This document shows, piece by piece, positions 29,000 to 41,420 of a DNA stretch of 64,000 nucleotides; positions within the stretch are counted from its first letter, which is position 1, and the number at the start of each line of letters is the position of its first letter. A program made the position numbers and the translations under genes. Location: positions 351,001 to 415,000 of the forward strand of contig CAJQUW010016138.1 of NCBI GenBank assembly GCA_907163375.1, written 5' to 3'. This DNA is from Prostheceraeus crozeri. Lineage: Eukaryota; Platyhelminthes; Polycladida; Euryleptidae. A model generated the notes under the pieces. The model ran no database searches. It was not told the origin of the DNA and worked only from the letters and a program-made list of their open reading frames with translations.

Positions 29000-30060
29000 T
29001 CAGAGAAGGTTTATGGGCGGGCAATGTGTATGGCTTCATAGATATTTATGTTCCGAAGTGGCGGATGGCCTTACTAATGTAAGAATAGCGCGTAAAATGA
29101 CGCCAGCTAAAAGGATTTGGGAGTCAAAAATTTCAAGTTGATGCAATGACCCAGGATCGTAGTGTAAAACGCAAAATTCATACTAAGATCTATGTCAATG
29201 TTGAGAAAAACTGTTTTGAACGCTTTTATGATTTCTTCCCTACATGGGTATGAAAGGAATCTTGATACAAAATTTTCTGTTTTGGTCAGATAATTTGTGG
29301 ATATTTGATTGATCATGTTTAGAGTATAAGGCCCGTTTTATGTGCTTGTAAATAAAATTTATAGGCTATCCGTTTGATCAAAATGTCTAATGATGTAGTT
29401 ATGAACATTTGTCGAAGAACTGCAAACAGTTCAAGCCCTATGTAAAAGAGCGATCAAATGTACACGTTTCTAAGCATTAGGACACATCATTTAATAATTG
29501 AAATCAAGTATATGTTGGCTTGCGATAGACAGATGACTTGTGTCAAGACCATTGTTGACTATGTTGATGTCGATATCTAAGAAGGTGATTGCCACCAACT
29601 TCCTCAGTAAATTCAACATTTGGATGCCAATAGTTGGCAATTAGGCATAACCAAAAAATAGTTAAAAAATCATGACCCTCAAGGAAATTTATGAAATCTA
29701 ATGAAATTTCAAATTCATGTATCGGTAGCTCTTAGCATGTACAACTTTGTTCTCAAGGACACCCATAAACAAGTTACTCAGCGAAGGATCCAGAGGAGAG
29801 CCCATGACCAGTTCATCAACTTGCTCATCATCAAATAAGAAAAGCCCTGTTGCAACTCTAAGTAATTGCATGAAAGTGTTATTAGGAAAAGGTGGGAGTT
29901 CATGACTTGTATTGTCATAAACCAAATTAGCTGTCATTTGTACAGGTTCCTTTAAAAGGATGTTCGTGAACAGAGATGTGATATCAAAGTTGATAAGACA
30001 AGAATTTTCAATAAAATTGAAATCGCGTAGTGAATCAAGCAGCTCAGAGTTTTACTGACT
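29000..30060 (-). pseudogene. Penelope-like element reverse transcriptase fragment
   Basis: Minus-strand reading gives LINFDITSLFTNILLKEPV (about 29,945-30,000), then continuing in the ORF at 29,698-29,937 VDELVMGSPLDPSLSNLFMG. DITSLFTN and the MGSPL-x-P-x-LSNLFM block are hallmarks of Penelope-like RTs. After a frameshift, NYWHPNVEFTEE (about 29,630) and SVYRKP (about 29,530) match the segment after the catalytic domain. No GIY-YIG endonuclease was seen. Several stops: inactive. Confidence 0.75.
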
Positions 30061-33000
30061 GAATAACAAATTGGGATAACGGGAGTAATAAAATTGCTGA
30101 AAAATGAAATGCCTTTAAATTCTGTGCACCGGTTATTCTGCTTGCACCGATTTTCCGCTCGGTGCAACGAAATGCACGAATTTCGATCAAATTGGTAGTT
30201 TACTATAGCCCTATACTTCCAATTGTAATTGAGTTATTTTATGTTATCGTACAGTCACAGCAAATATGATGGGAAAACTTTTTAAGCATACAACACAGTT
30301 GGTCTAACTAGGAGAACATTATTCAATTCTATATCAATTCAATTCAAGCTTTTACTTTGTATATCATGAAAATGAAACTTTTTGAAAAGCAGTTAGCAAA
30401 TTAAGCTAGTTCGTAAAAAACCGATGTTTTTCTTGATGATATTCAGAAAAAAGTAACGAAACTTAGGTCGTTCAAGTTCATGATAAATAATTTCACGCCG
30501 AGAAATCTCAAATTCCGCGACCTAAGAATTTCGGAATCTCATAGTCTCTGCTGCATAGTGCATATCCTGCCCTTCCCCTCTTGCTAAGATTACTTGCTTC
30601 TTAGTATTCCAGGTGTCACCGTTCCGTCTTAAAGATTGTTATCGACATCCTGTAACATTGTAGCACAGAGACAATGCTTGAAGCCGATCCGGCTCCTTAT
30701 GCCGAGATGTTAACTTTCTTGCATAGTAATTTATTGATTGCGGCGACATTGTCTCGGATCTTTCTGCTGCACCTTTCCCGTTGTTTTGATGTTTTCAGGT
30801 ATTGTATTTTTTCGTGATTATGAAATACGCTTGTTTATTTATTTTGTTTTGCCATTTTTGTTGCATATTTTTCTGCTATATAAGGTCTGCTTTCATCTGG
30901 TTTTACAGAATTCTACTAGAGCTATCGCACAGGTTAAGTATGATGATTAATTATAAGGCTCCAAGAGCCTTCCCGCAACTTCGCTTCAAAAATGTTAATC
31001 TGCCAAAATTCTTTACTCGCTGAAAATTATTATTCAAGGTATCCTATGTGGCGATGGCAAAATTTTGGTTCCGAATGATGTACTTTCACCAATATGTGGT
31101 GTACTGATCTACATAATGTGTCAGAATACTTGAAAATGTGATTCAAAATCAAAGGGATCGCTGAAAAATCTATAATACCTGACAAATCTACAATTTCACC
31201 AATGCAATCAGGTGTTAGCATCTAAAATTTGGAATTTCAAAATATGCAGAATTGTAGATGAAGGGAAAAGCACTTTCTATGTATGAAAAGTCGATGCATC
31301 GTTAGGAGGAGCAAAAATTGTAAAACTTCATTTCAAGAAGCTTCAGTTCACTTCATTCATAAATTCATGAACGGCAAATTCACAGCTCAGTTCAGTAGTG
31401 ATAGCTCGGATATCCCGTTCAGTTCACTCACTCAAAAGTTCGAATGCACTGCATCTGAGGCTGATCAGTAGGCCTACGGATTAGGTTCAAAGCTGATTTC
31501 TATAAGTAGCAGTCTATTGTAGAGAACATGTATATATAAATCAGCTTAACAGACCCACGACAGAAAGGCGTCCATTGAACGGTTCGGCGATTGACTTGGG
31601 ATTTTCACTCTTATTCTGCTCGTAGGATTCGATTTTATGCATACTCGATAATAACCCTATCCGCCCATACTTGTGACGAAGTTTCTATCTACTCGTATCC
31701 GCCGCTACCCGCGGGTACAGGCGGTACGGGTATGCCCACATGTCACTAGCCTTGATTCGGAAACTGGCCATCTGAATTTATGCCACCTGAAAGCATATGT
31801 AAATAGATCTCAAAAACGTAAGCAAAATTTTATGATTCAGACAACAAAACCACGGTCATTGCCACACTTCAGCGCTTTGAACCAAAGCAAGTGGTATGTT
31901 ACTGATTTTAAGACAGCTGGTGGCTGGCATTTATAGTTGAAATTTTCAACGGACGATTTTGACATAGAAAATTTCTATTCCAAGACATTTAGGATTGAAG
32001 AGTATACAATTTAACGCTTGTGGTGTTTCAACAAAAATGTAATAACTTTTAATCGCCATTAAGACGAGCTTTGCTTGCATCACGGGACCATTTATTTAAC
32101 ACCGAAAACTCTGAGTACATATCCTAGTTTGCAATAGCATCAGTAAGTTGACTTCAATGAAGTGAAACATTTGAAATAATGAAAGAAGGTATTAGTTTCA
32201 AGGTGCCAAATCTTCTATGAAAACAAGTAGGTGGCGGCGCGCCGCTGATTCCAAAACAGGGGTAAAAATTAAAAAATTGAATTAACGAAAGTTAAAAGGC
32301 AAAGATTCAAAGAACTGCGAAACAATCGAAATATTTTGTTTGTATTTCTCAGATATCGTCTCTATACTTGTACGTAGGTCATCTGTGTGTTCGGACGTAG
32401 CTCCAAAGTGGAACCAATGAGGTTAAACTATGACGACTCAGTGACACACACAGCTTTTGCATTACAAAATTAAATGGTGTTCAAGCATAAGTATGTGAAT
32501 TCAAGCATGAAGTAACCCGAGTTGGGCTCTCGGGATTTGCTGGCATTCAACCGAGAAAAACCGGATTATTTAAACAATAATCCGAAATACTGAAATGAAA
32601 TTGCATTTCCAGCATGATTTCCAGCTCGAGGATTCGCGTCTCGTTCAAATATGGTGGATCGCACTGTAAGCTATGCGGTAATATACATTTCTTTACTTCG
32701 ATTTTTAGCAACATTTTCGCGAAGTGACACATGCACAACATATAAAAGAAATTGATAGACTTATTAAATAAATACCGACGTAGAAATCCATTTTTGCACT
32801 TTGCACCATAAGCTACGTTGTCAATGTTTTTGCTGGTGCACTGAAACCCCTTACAGTATGAATAATTTAATCTGATATTGGCGCCTGTTGTGGGTTTGCC
32901 ATACCTGTTTTGGGAGGAATTAGGTCAGGAATCACAGATAAAGTAATAATAATAAGAAGAAGAATTTGGAGCAATTCAAATAAAAGGAGGCATATTCCAA

Positions 33001-33880
33001 GGAGAGTCACTGTCATCGTTGCTCTTCTGCCTAGCGGTGAACTAAATGAAATAAATTCTAAGTCAAATAAAGAATTCATACAAGTTGGCAATTGGATACG
33101 GGATAAAACATCGCATCTACATGAACGACCAGAAACTAGGTGGAAGAACAGAAAATGATATCAATAACCTCATCAACGTAGTCGATACCGACTGCCTAGT
33201 CAGTGTCGATACCTAACTCATGCAGTGCGGAGTTAGGTATCGATAGATGCGCAAGGCTCGTCATCTGCCGTGGGATCGGGGAGGAAAAGGACTGAAAGAC
33301 CTGGCTGAAGTCATAGAGCAAGAGAATTGAAGCCTTACGCAGCAAATGCATGGCAGCAACCGTGGTTCTCTTGCCGTTGCCTATACAAGTCACTATCTCG
33401 TACCACCGCCAGCAGTGAGTCGCTGTGGTACTGGGTCTCAACTCGAGTTCATTTGATAAAATCGAAACAGTATACGCATTGGGGATTTTACAGTATTAAT
33501 GCTGAGTTTCTTCTCTACCCAATATACTTGCGCTATGCATCACACCCAGCAGTAGATTACTAACCATATTATTAATCCCATTATTTAATCGGCGGTACGG
33601 CAGATTTAGACATGATACTTTTTATATCATTGATGTTAAACACACACCTGGAATGTGATTGAGAAAATGATTAGCAGGTTGGACTTCAACCCGTGTTGTC
33701 AACCGACCTCCGATTAAGACTTGAAGCGAGTGATCGAGACGATCCTCTAACCTGTTGTCGATGTCTGTGAGTAATTTTCAGTACCTCTTGACAATACAAC
33801 AATGTATAGAAATAAAATCATAAAATCAAAAAATCATAGAGTGCAATGAAACCATAGAATTCCATTCGTGATATATCATT
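30061..33880. other. Intergenic with degenerate repeat patches
   Basis: No ORF with support. A patch of TACCCGCGGGTACAGGCGGTACGGG (31,700-31,730) resembles hAT-type terminal sequence, and 33,180-33,250 holds an inverted GTATCGA/TCGATAC-rich segment. Nothing else was identified. Confidence 0.4.
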
Positions 33881-34387
33881 AAAGCGTTGTATCTCAGCGG
33901 TTGTGTCTGACGGTTGTGTCTTGAGGCTTGCTCCGATGGTACAGCGTTTTTCTCAAATTACCCGGGTAACAGTTGCCGTACACAGAAGATTTTTGTATCA
34001 TTTGTTTCACCGTCTCCTGATCGTTGGCATCGTGCAAATTATTATTGAATTCTCTTCGATTCGCTTCGAATTTTCGGCATTATTCAACTTTGAATATTAC
34101 TTCGGCGAAGTGATCTCTTTGTTCTGATATTGCATCTGGGATTTATTCTCCCCTTGTTCGCGCTGATATCGGTCGACATCATCACTTCTCCCATCTCGCC
34201 TCCATCCGCAATCTGAATTAAGTGCTGCTGCTACAACGTCTTCCGTGCTCTCAAATTCATCACTGCAATCAGTTTCCCGCGTTAGTATTGCCCAAAACTT
34301 TCCCTTCTCAGGGAAAAATTCTGCAGGGAAAATATTGCTGCGATAAATTGTGACCTTACTCCACCTCCTCTTCTAGCACAATAGCAA

Positions 34388-35098
34388 ATGTCTGAGAGGC
34401 GAAGCTCTCGATCTGGGTCTCAAAACGCATCTTTGATGGATGAAATCAGATTACTGTTTTCCGAATTTGAATCACGAATTAGCGCCAAAATTGATGCCTT
34501 GACGTCAAGAATTGATCAGATAGAATCGAACTTTGATGGTCTACGACTCAATCAAGCGAAAATTGACATCAATATCAAACATATGAAAGATGTAATCACC
34601 TCTCAACAATTGTATATAGAAAAGCAAGAGAATAGCATCAGAGCCAATAATTTGATGGCACATGGAATTCCAGAGTCTGGTTTATTAACGGATGATTCTG
34701 TTTTGTTGAGTGAGGACATTACAAAGCTTCAATATATTTGCAATAAAATTGATTCAGATTTTAACAAGGCTGACATAGTCTCTACGTCTCGAATTGGTCG
34801 TCACGATGAAAACAAAGTAAGACCATTGAAGATAATTTTTGCTAACCGCGAAGCAAAGAATTGCGTTTTATTTAACCAAAAGCGTACCCGTGCAGATGCA
34901 TCACTTTCTTCACAAAATATTTTCTTTGTCAAAGATTTATCAGTTCTACAGCGGAAAGAGGAGAAACGATTAAGAGACGTTTGCAAGGAGTTGAGAGCCT
35001 CGAATTCAGATGGAAGTAAAATTTTCATCAAATCAGGAAGATTGTTCAAAGATGGTAAAGTTCTAGATCGTATTGATATTTCTAAACAACTGTTTTGA
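34388..35098 (+). CDS. LINE ORF1, nucleic-acid-binding protein
   Basis: 236 residues. An N-terminal Ser/Arg-rich stretch, a coiled coil (about 20-85) and then RANNLMAHGIPE leading into an RRM-like fold, the arrangement of L1/CR1-type ORF1 proteins that bind the element's RNA as trimers. Intact frame. The stop is 18 bases before the ORF2 start codon used here. Confidence 0.75.
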   Translation: MSERRSSRSGSQNASLMDEIRLLFSEFESRISAKIDALTSRIDQIESNFDGLRLNQAKIDINIKHMKDVITSQQLYIEKQENSIRANNLMAHGIPESGLLTDDSVLLSEDITKLQYICNKIDSDFNKADIVSTSRIGRHDENKVRPLKIIFANREAKNCVLFNQKRTRADASLSSQNIFFVKDLSVLQRKEEKRLRDVCKELRASNSDGSKIFIKSGRLFKDGKVLDRIDISKQLF

Positions 35099-35116
35099 CA
35101 AATTGGCACAGTTGGC

Positions 35117-38085
35117 GTGTATTCATTAGCTCAGAAGTATGTTTCGTATGTTAATCGCTATTACATTGAAACGTCTCATTCCCTTTCAACTTCATTAATA
35201 GATTTGGCAAAATGCAGTCGCAAAGTTCAAGATCAATGTTCCGATACTTTTAAGATTGGATTATTCAACGCTCGCTCCGTGTGTTCTTTTGAAAAATGCT
35301 CCGAAATTTCCCTGTTCATCGATGACAATGATATAGATATTATGTTCCTGACTGAGACTTGGCTTCGTTCTGTAGGAGATGAACATTTTTGTGGAGCATT
35401 GTCCTCTTCAACCCATCTAATGAATTCATTTCCTCGTACGACATCAAGAGGTGGTGGTATTGGCATTATATATAAACGGAGTCTTCGTCATGTGAGTTTC
35501 ATTGCGTCGTTTCCGTTTGTGCACACAACTTTTGAATTGATGCAATTATCAATAATGGTAAAAAAGCTTTCTCTAACATTCTTTTGCATTTATCGTCCTC
35601 CTCCAAGCTCTAAGAACCAGCTAAAAATTTCAACATTTTTTGACGAATTTTCAGTATTTCTCGACTATGTCAATTTGATTCAAGATTATGTTTGTATTGT
35701 TGGTGACTTTAATTTTCATATTGATAATTACAAGGATACCAGTACAATGAAATTCTTAAAATTCCTGCAGATGTTTGATTTGAAGCAAGTTGTAATGCAT
35801 CCAACGCATATAAAGGGTCACATTCTGGATTTGGTTATTTTACGTGAGTCAGATGAGTTGATATTCACTGCGGAAACTTCTGATACCTTGGAATCTGATC
35901 ACCGTGTTGTTCTTACTAACTTTTGCATAGAAACATTACATACTACTTCTACCGCCGCTTGTCGCAATTTATGGCGTATTGATCATTCTGCGTTTGGTCA
36001 TGATTTATCTGATGGATTAAAAAGCTTGGACCCTTCTGATGTTACAAACTACAATAACAGATTGAGAAAAACATTGAACATTCATGCTCCTGAAGAACAA
36101 CGTCAGTGTAAACGAAGATCCTCGCCTTGGTTTCGGTCAATTAGCACCGAACTTCTTTCCCTTAAGCGTACGCGTCGTCGTGCTGAGCGCAAATGGCGCA
36201 AGTCCGGACTAACTGTAGACATGCTCGCTTATAAAAATGCTAAGCTTCAGGTAATCAGACTTGTTACCCGAGCAAAGTCAAATTACTATAACAAATTGAT
36301 CAATGAGGTTAAAACCAGTAAAGAGCTGTTTAAAGTTGTGAATGATCTAACCTCAAACAAGAAGCGGAATCAAGTTCCAACAATTTACTGTTCTACGGAT
36401 TTGCCTGATTTATTTCGGAATTATTTCGTTGATAAGATTTTGTACGTAAAGAGACAAATCACTGGTGCCACTAATAGTGATACTGATGATAGTCATGTTT
36501 TTGATTTGCGTTTCTCCGGGGTTCCATTGTCTTCTTTCAAAGTAATGTCACAGTCTGACATACGTGAAGTCATAGCTAAATTGTCGATGACGTCATCAGT
36601 TTTGGATCCCATCCCTGTAGCTCTACTGAAAGATCACATTGATGATGTGCTACCTGTGATTACTGAAATTGTCAATTATTCATTGAAAACTGGTGTCTTT
36701 CCTGTTGCTTTAAAGCATGCTGTTATCAAGCCCCTATTGAAAAAGGCCACATTGGATAGGAATTCTTTTGAAAATTATCGTCCGGTGTCACAATTACCTT
36801 TTCTTTCAAAAGTGATAGAGAAAGTAGCTTCTCAACAGTTGATGCAACATCTGACTGCGAATAACTTATTTGAATCTTATCAATCGGCTTACCGGTCGAA
36901 TCATAGCACGGAGACGGCGCTATTGAAAATATCATGAATGACTTGCTATTATCTTTTGACAATGGTCAAGTGTCTGTCCTTGTGCTTGATGATTTGACTT
37001 CTGCATTTGATACGGTTGATCATGATATTTTGAAATCCCGTCTGAAATATACGTATGGCGTGATAGGAACAGCTCATGAATGGTTCGTATCATACTTATC
37101 TCAAAGGACTCAGTCTGTTATGGTGTCTCACAGTACATCCAAAAAATCATTTCTTTCATGTGGTGTACCGCAAGGCTCCGTCCTAGGACCTATTTTATTC
37201 TCGCTTTATCTCTCACCAATCTCGAAAGTGTTCGGCTGCCACTCTTTCAAATACCATATGTATGCGGATGACTGCCAATTCTATCAAAGCACGACTTCTG
37301 AGCGAGTACATGAGCTCTTGCTGTCTGCGAATAATTGTCTTCATCAAGTGGAGGATTGGTTGGCAAGTAATCAACTGATTTTGAATAGACGGAAGACTGA
37401 AGTGATTATGTTATATCCTCCAAGCATAAGAATGCCAACTGAGCCACTATCGCATTTTGATTTTTCTCAGAAAGTGAGGAATCTTGGTATATCATTCGAT
37501 CGAAACCTCGATTCATCGTGTCACGTTATCAACTTGATTCGTGTTTTAAATTGTGAGTTGCGCCGCTTGCGCCATATCCGACGCTTTTTATCAACGGATG
37601 CGTGTAAAACTGTGGTGTGCAGTACTATTCTTTCTCGAATTGATTACTGTAATTCAATTCTATACAACTGTCCAACGTATCTTCTGGATAAGCTACAGCG
37701 TATTCAAAACAATGCGGCGAGGTTAATTATGCGTATTCCGAAATATGATCATATATCGTGTCATCTTTCTGATTTACACTGGCTTCGTATCAGACAACGG
37801 ATATGTTTTAAAATTTGTGTCACTGTGTACAAGATTCTTCAGGGCTCTTGTTCGTCCTATTTGTCAGATCTCGTATCCGTATATGTTCCTAGGCGATCGT
37901 TGCGTTCATCTGATGATGACCGAATTCCGGAGTCTCGCAATTATCGGACTCGATTCGGAAGAAGATCATTTTCCTATGCTGCACCCGTATTGTGGAATTC
38001 CTTACCCAGAGACGTGAGGAACTCAGCATCCCTACACTCATTTAAAAAGTCTTTGAAGACACACTTTATTTCTTCCAATCGCTGA
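35117..38085 (+). pseudogene. LINE ORF2, endonuclease-reverse transcriptase, one frameshift
   Basis: The N-terminal part is an AP-type endonuclease: IGLFNARSV, FLTETWL, IVGDFNFHID and LESDHRVV. The reverse transcriptase follows: PVSQLPFLSKVIEK, then after a frameshift at about 36,925-36,935 LVLDDLTSAFDTVDH, CGVPQGSVLGPILFSLYL and MYADDCQFY (catalytic YADD), then a CR1-like C-terminus ending near 38,085. The shift is the only break, so this copy is young or carries a sequencing error. It would copy and insert the element at a nicked target. Confidence 0.85.
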
Positions 38086-38199
38086 TGTGTTTATGTTATT
38101 TTATAATGTTGTATAATTTTGTTGCGCCATGAGCTCACCAAGTAATGGCGCTCTATAAATATACAGTTATTATTATTAACAACATGGAATTAAAGCATT

Positions 38200-39764
38200 T
38201 ATCACATTATCATAGCATGGATACATAACAAAGAAATGAAAGATATCTCCAATCTCATCATGTTCGCATAATTCACAAACATAATCTTTATATGTACAGA
38301 GGTTATGGCACGTTCCAATTTCTGCTGCTATTGCATGATTTCCTGTTCTGATTTTGATAATATTATTGATTCTAGTTTATTGATACAGTTTTTGTAAAGA
38401 AAGACATTGATATAATTTTTTGGAAATTAATGAAATAAAATTGTTTTTCAGTCTTTTAGTCTTTCTACGCACAAAAATTAATTAATAAATTGTATCAAAA
38501 TATATTTCGCCGATCTGGCCTTATCAATTGAAATAGAAAGAGATCTTAAGCAAAAAGTTTTGGAAATAAAATGCTAAATCATTTGAAATCTCGTTACAAA
38601 AATTATTGACTATCAATGTTCTCATTGATATCTAGCAAATATCCACATATATCATAGTTCATTATTCAATAGTCTCATAGTTCACAATAGTTCATTCTAT
38701 ATCTCTCTAGTTCCTCTGTATAGTTACTGTTGGCATGTTTGGTTGGTTCCGCTCTGTTTTGTTGCTGATGACGATCCGTTGTTGCATACTGTTTTTGATG
38801 TTGACTGATTCCGCTATTTGACGTTCCATTGGGTTATTATGATGTATACCTGTTATATTCATTGAAAATTCTTGTTCTATGCTGTTATGTCTCTTTGCAA
38901 TGTCTCTATAAACTTGATGTATCATTCTTTTCCCTCAATTGCTTTTTATGTCTTTTTCCTCTGATATAGTTTTTGTTCACATTGAAATCTACAGAGCTTC
39001 AAATAATTAAAACCTCTATTGTCATATATGGCACTATAAATCCGTTCCTTCCTAAAGAATTCCGCTACAGCATAATTAAATATTTTTTGGACTTTCCACT
39101 TTAACCCAAGCCTTGCACGTCTTTGAACATGATTTTGTTAAACAGAAAAAACAACATGTATTACGATAAGACTTATGGTGTGTATTTCTTGGTATGTTTT
39201 TGAATATTCGTGTGATTAATCGCGCATCACTATTGTCATTTAGCTTAAGAAAATAATTCATTTCTGATTTATAGCAATCACATTCTATTGGTCTAACACC
39301 GAAGTCATCGGTAATGCGGCGTAGTTTGGGGTAGTTATTTTTAAATGGTGAAATCTTTTGTTGAATTGCATAATCTCACCATTTAGATCAGTTAATTTTT
39401 TATCGAAAAACAATTCACTGCAATATCGTATTTTCGATATCGTTAACATTTCAAATGCTTCTGTTAGCATTTTACCGTCTACATTGTCAAATTCCTTGAA
39501 AGTTTTAGCGGTTATGTACGATGATGCCTTCCCTTTTTTCGTTAATTCTTCAATGTGTTTTCTATCCTTCTTTGTAATCCAATAACCTGAATATTTACAT
39601 TCATCTATAGCTTCGATTGGTAATATATCATGATCAGCGTTTAAATGCAGGTTATCATATTTTTCAGTTTCATTAAGAATCATCATTACCTTCTTCTTAT
39701 TGTAGTTTATTTTTAGACTGTTACTTTCACAGATTTGATGAAGAAGCTTCTCTCTCTCTCTCAT
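38200..39764 (-). pseudogene. 3' part of a second non-LTR element
   Basis: The ORF at 39,285-39,764 reads as the region after the RT palm: NYNKKKVMMI, then CKYSGYWITKKDRKHIEELTKKGKAS and a helical part. Downstream on the minus strand (about 38,220-38,400) a Cys/His-rich segment around CELCEHDEIGD survives. The same family is found in two pieces at 43.4-44.4 and 46.06-46.73 kb. Confidence 0.65.
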
Positions 39765-40099
39765 TCTTTCCCGTCATTTTCCTTTTTCACGCTCACGCTT
39801 CGCGTAGTCTAAGATTTGATGGATCACTATCGTGGGAAAGAATGGTTGCGGAGAAGTTGTAACTATGGCATTCCGGAAGATACATAGAAGACTTGCTGCT
39901 TGTTTTATGCTAACGGCAACGGATATGCAATGGTCTAATAGTTAACTTCCAATATAGAAGTTACCACACTTATCACAATTCAGGTAATAAATAACACATT
40001 TTTGATTGCAAATTTTGTTGTTGCTAATTGGACAATTTCTTAAGTGACAATTCTGGTTTATATTACTTTGATTCAATACACGTCTTAGAGTTCTTGACC

Positions 40100-41420
40100 T
40101 TCTTGTTAACCTTACAAGTTTTCTCGACGAGGAACATTTTGTAGTTGTTTATACACTTTTTCAGAAATAAATGGAAAATTGAAGTAAAAGTAGTATCCTT
40201 CTTTCCTCTTTCTGTTATTTGGTTTATGTGTTTTACGATAATTGTTGGTGATGCTGCGTATGATATTTTCGGGATACATGTTTAGTCGTAGAATATCATT
40301 GAAATTGTCTATGTGTCTGTTTTGAGTTAGATTATTGGAACATTTCCGCGATTCTTGTTTTTTCGTTTCTAATGAAGTTAATTTTGCTAGTGTACACTCT
40401 AAACCAGCACCTCCTAAATCACACACTGAAGCGAGACACTATTCGTAACTAATAAAAAAATCCTAAAGCAAAGCGTTTTAGGAGGCTAGCGCACTACTGT
40501 TATTGTTCTCTTTAGTATGTCAGCATTCTATTTCACGCAACCTCCTAAAATTCTAGTGTGTCGAGCTTTAGGATGCAGATTTCTTCGATTTTAGGAGGTG
40601 ACAGTTTACAGTGTATGGTACATGTGAGTGATAATTCACAAACAGATCTTTTCTTGCAGATTTACGGTAAAATTCTGGTTCATTTAGCGCCTTCAGTGTT
40701 ACTCGGTAGTCAAGTAGGCTTAATGTTTTGTTGTCGTTTGGTAATTCAATTTCGATTTCGATGATGGAATGTCGCACAATGAGATATTGGAGAAGTTTCA
40801 AGGCTTACTCTTTGTTTAAAATTATTGCGAAACAGTCATATACATATCTCATAAAAAGTGCGACATTATATTATTACATAATTTGTCGGAGGGCTACTGC
40901 TTCGATCCTGTCCATGAATATCATTGCAAGCACACCAGAAAGAGACGGACCCATAGGTAAACCTTTAACTTGCAAGAAAAGGTTATCATAAAATTATAGA
41001 TATGTGTTTCTTAAGATCACATTCAATAACCGTTCAATTTGGTCGATTGTCAATCTTTTCATGTTCATGATGTTGCAGTTTTCCATTTTGTAAACCAGGG
41101 CTTGAATGGCATAAGGAATTGGAATGGAAGTGCACATGCCTATCACATCAAAGCTGCAAGGTTAAAGTTGCTCTTTTTGACAGGCACTTTTGATGCTATC
41201 AATGATATGCATGCCTGATTTTAAATGTGCGGGGATATTTTGAAGCAAAGAAATTAAAATTCTGGAAAGAAGCCATGACAAATTTGTTGTTGGTCCGCAC
41301 GTTTTAGATACAATAGATCTCAGGCCTTCCTGTGGGTTTTGATGAGATGGTAAATATGGTCATGATGAATTGCTTGTAATGTAGCCATTCTTTATGCTAC
41401 ATCTTGCTTTTATCCTGGTC
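40100..41420 (-). pseudogene. Penelope-like element, split by a MITE-like insert
   Basis: Minus-strand frames give PCSFDVIGMCTSIPIPYA (about 41,130), LPMGPSLSGVLAMIFMDRIE (about 40,930), a YVYDCFAI patch that replaces the usual (Y/F)-x-DD, then the ORF at 40,801-40,568 LIVRHSIIEIEIELPNDNKT ... LLDYRVT. After the insert (40,408-40,600) the ORF at 40,426-40,112 carries the C-terminal linker with NGYP-like NMYPENIIRS. Stops and frameshifts throughout. Confidence 0.7.
40408..40600. mobile_element. MITE-like insertion, 193 bp
   Basis: Ends are inverted: CACCTCCTAAATC on the left, GATTTTAGGAGGTG on the right. Internal sub-copies of CCTCCTAAA and TTTAGGAGG (40,470-40,550) make it a nested fold-back. 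It interrupts the Penelope-like sequence. No clear target-site duplication. Confidence 0.65.

Larger units (their letters stand above)
33880..38180 (+). mobile_element. CR1/L2-like non-LTR retrotransposon, near complete
   Basis: Two ORFs in LINE order, followed by a short 3' UTR with a hairpin-prone GCGCCATGAGC...AATGGCGCTC segment and a tail of TTATTATTATTA, the microsatellite-like tail of CR1/L2-type elements. The 5' limit is uncertain and put near the start of a GC-richer leader at about 33,880. Confidence 0.8.

Noticed and set aside
31673..31936. 87-residue ORF
   Set aside because: Starts in a GC-rich palindromic patch of transposon-end type; no homology signal.
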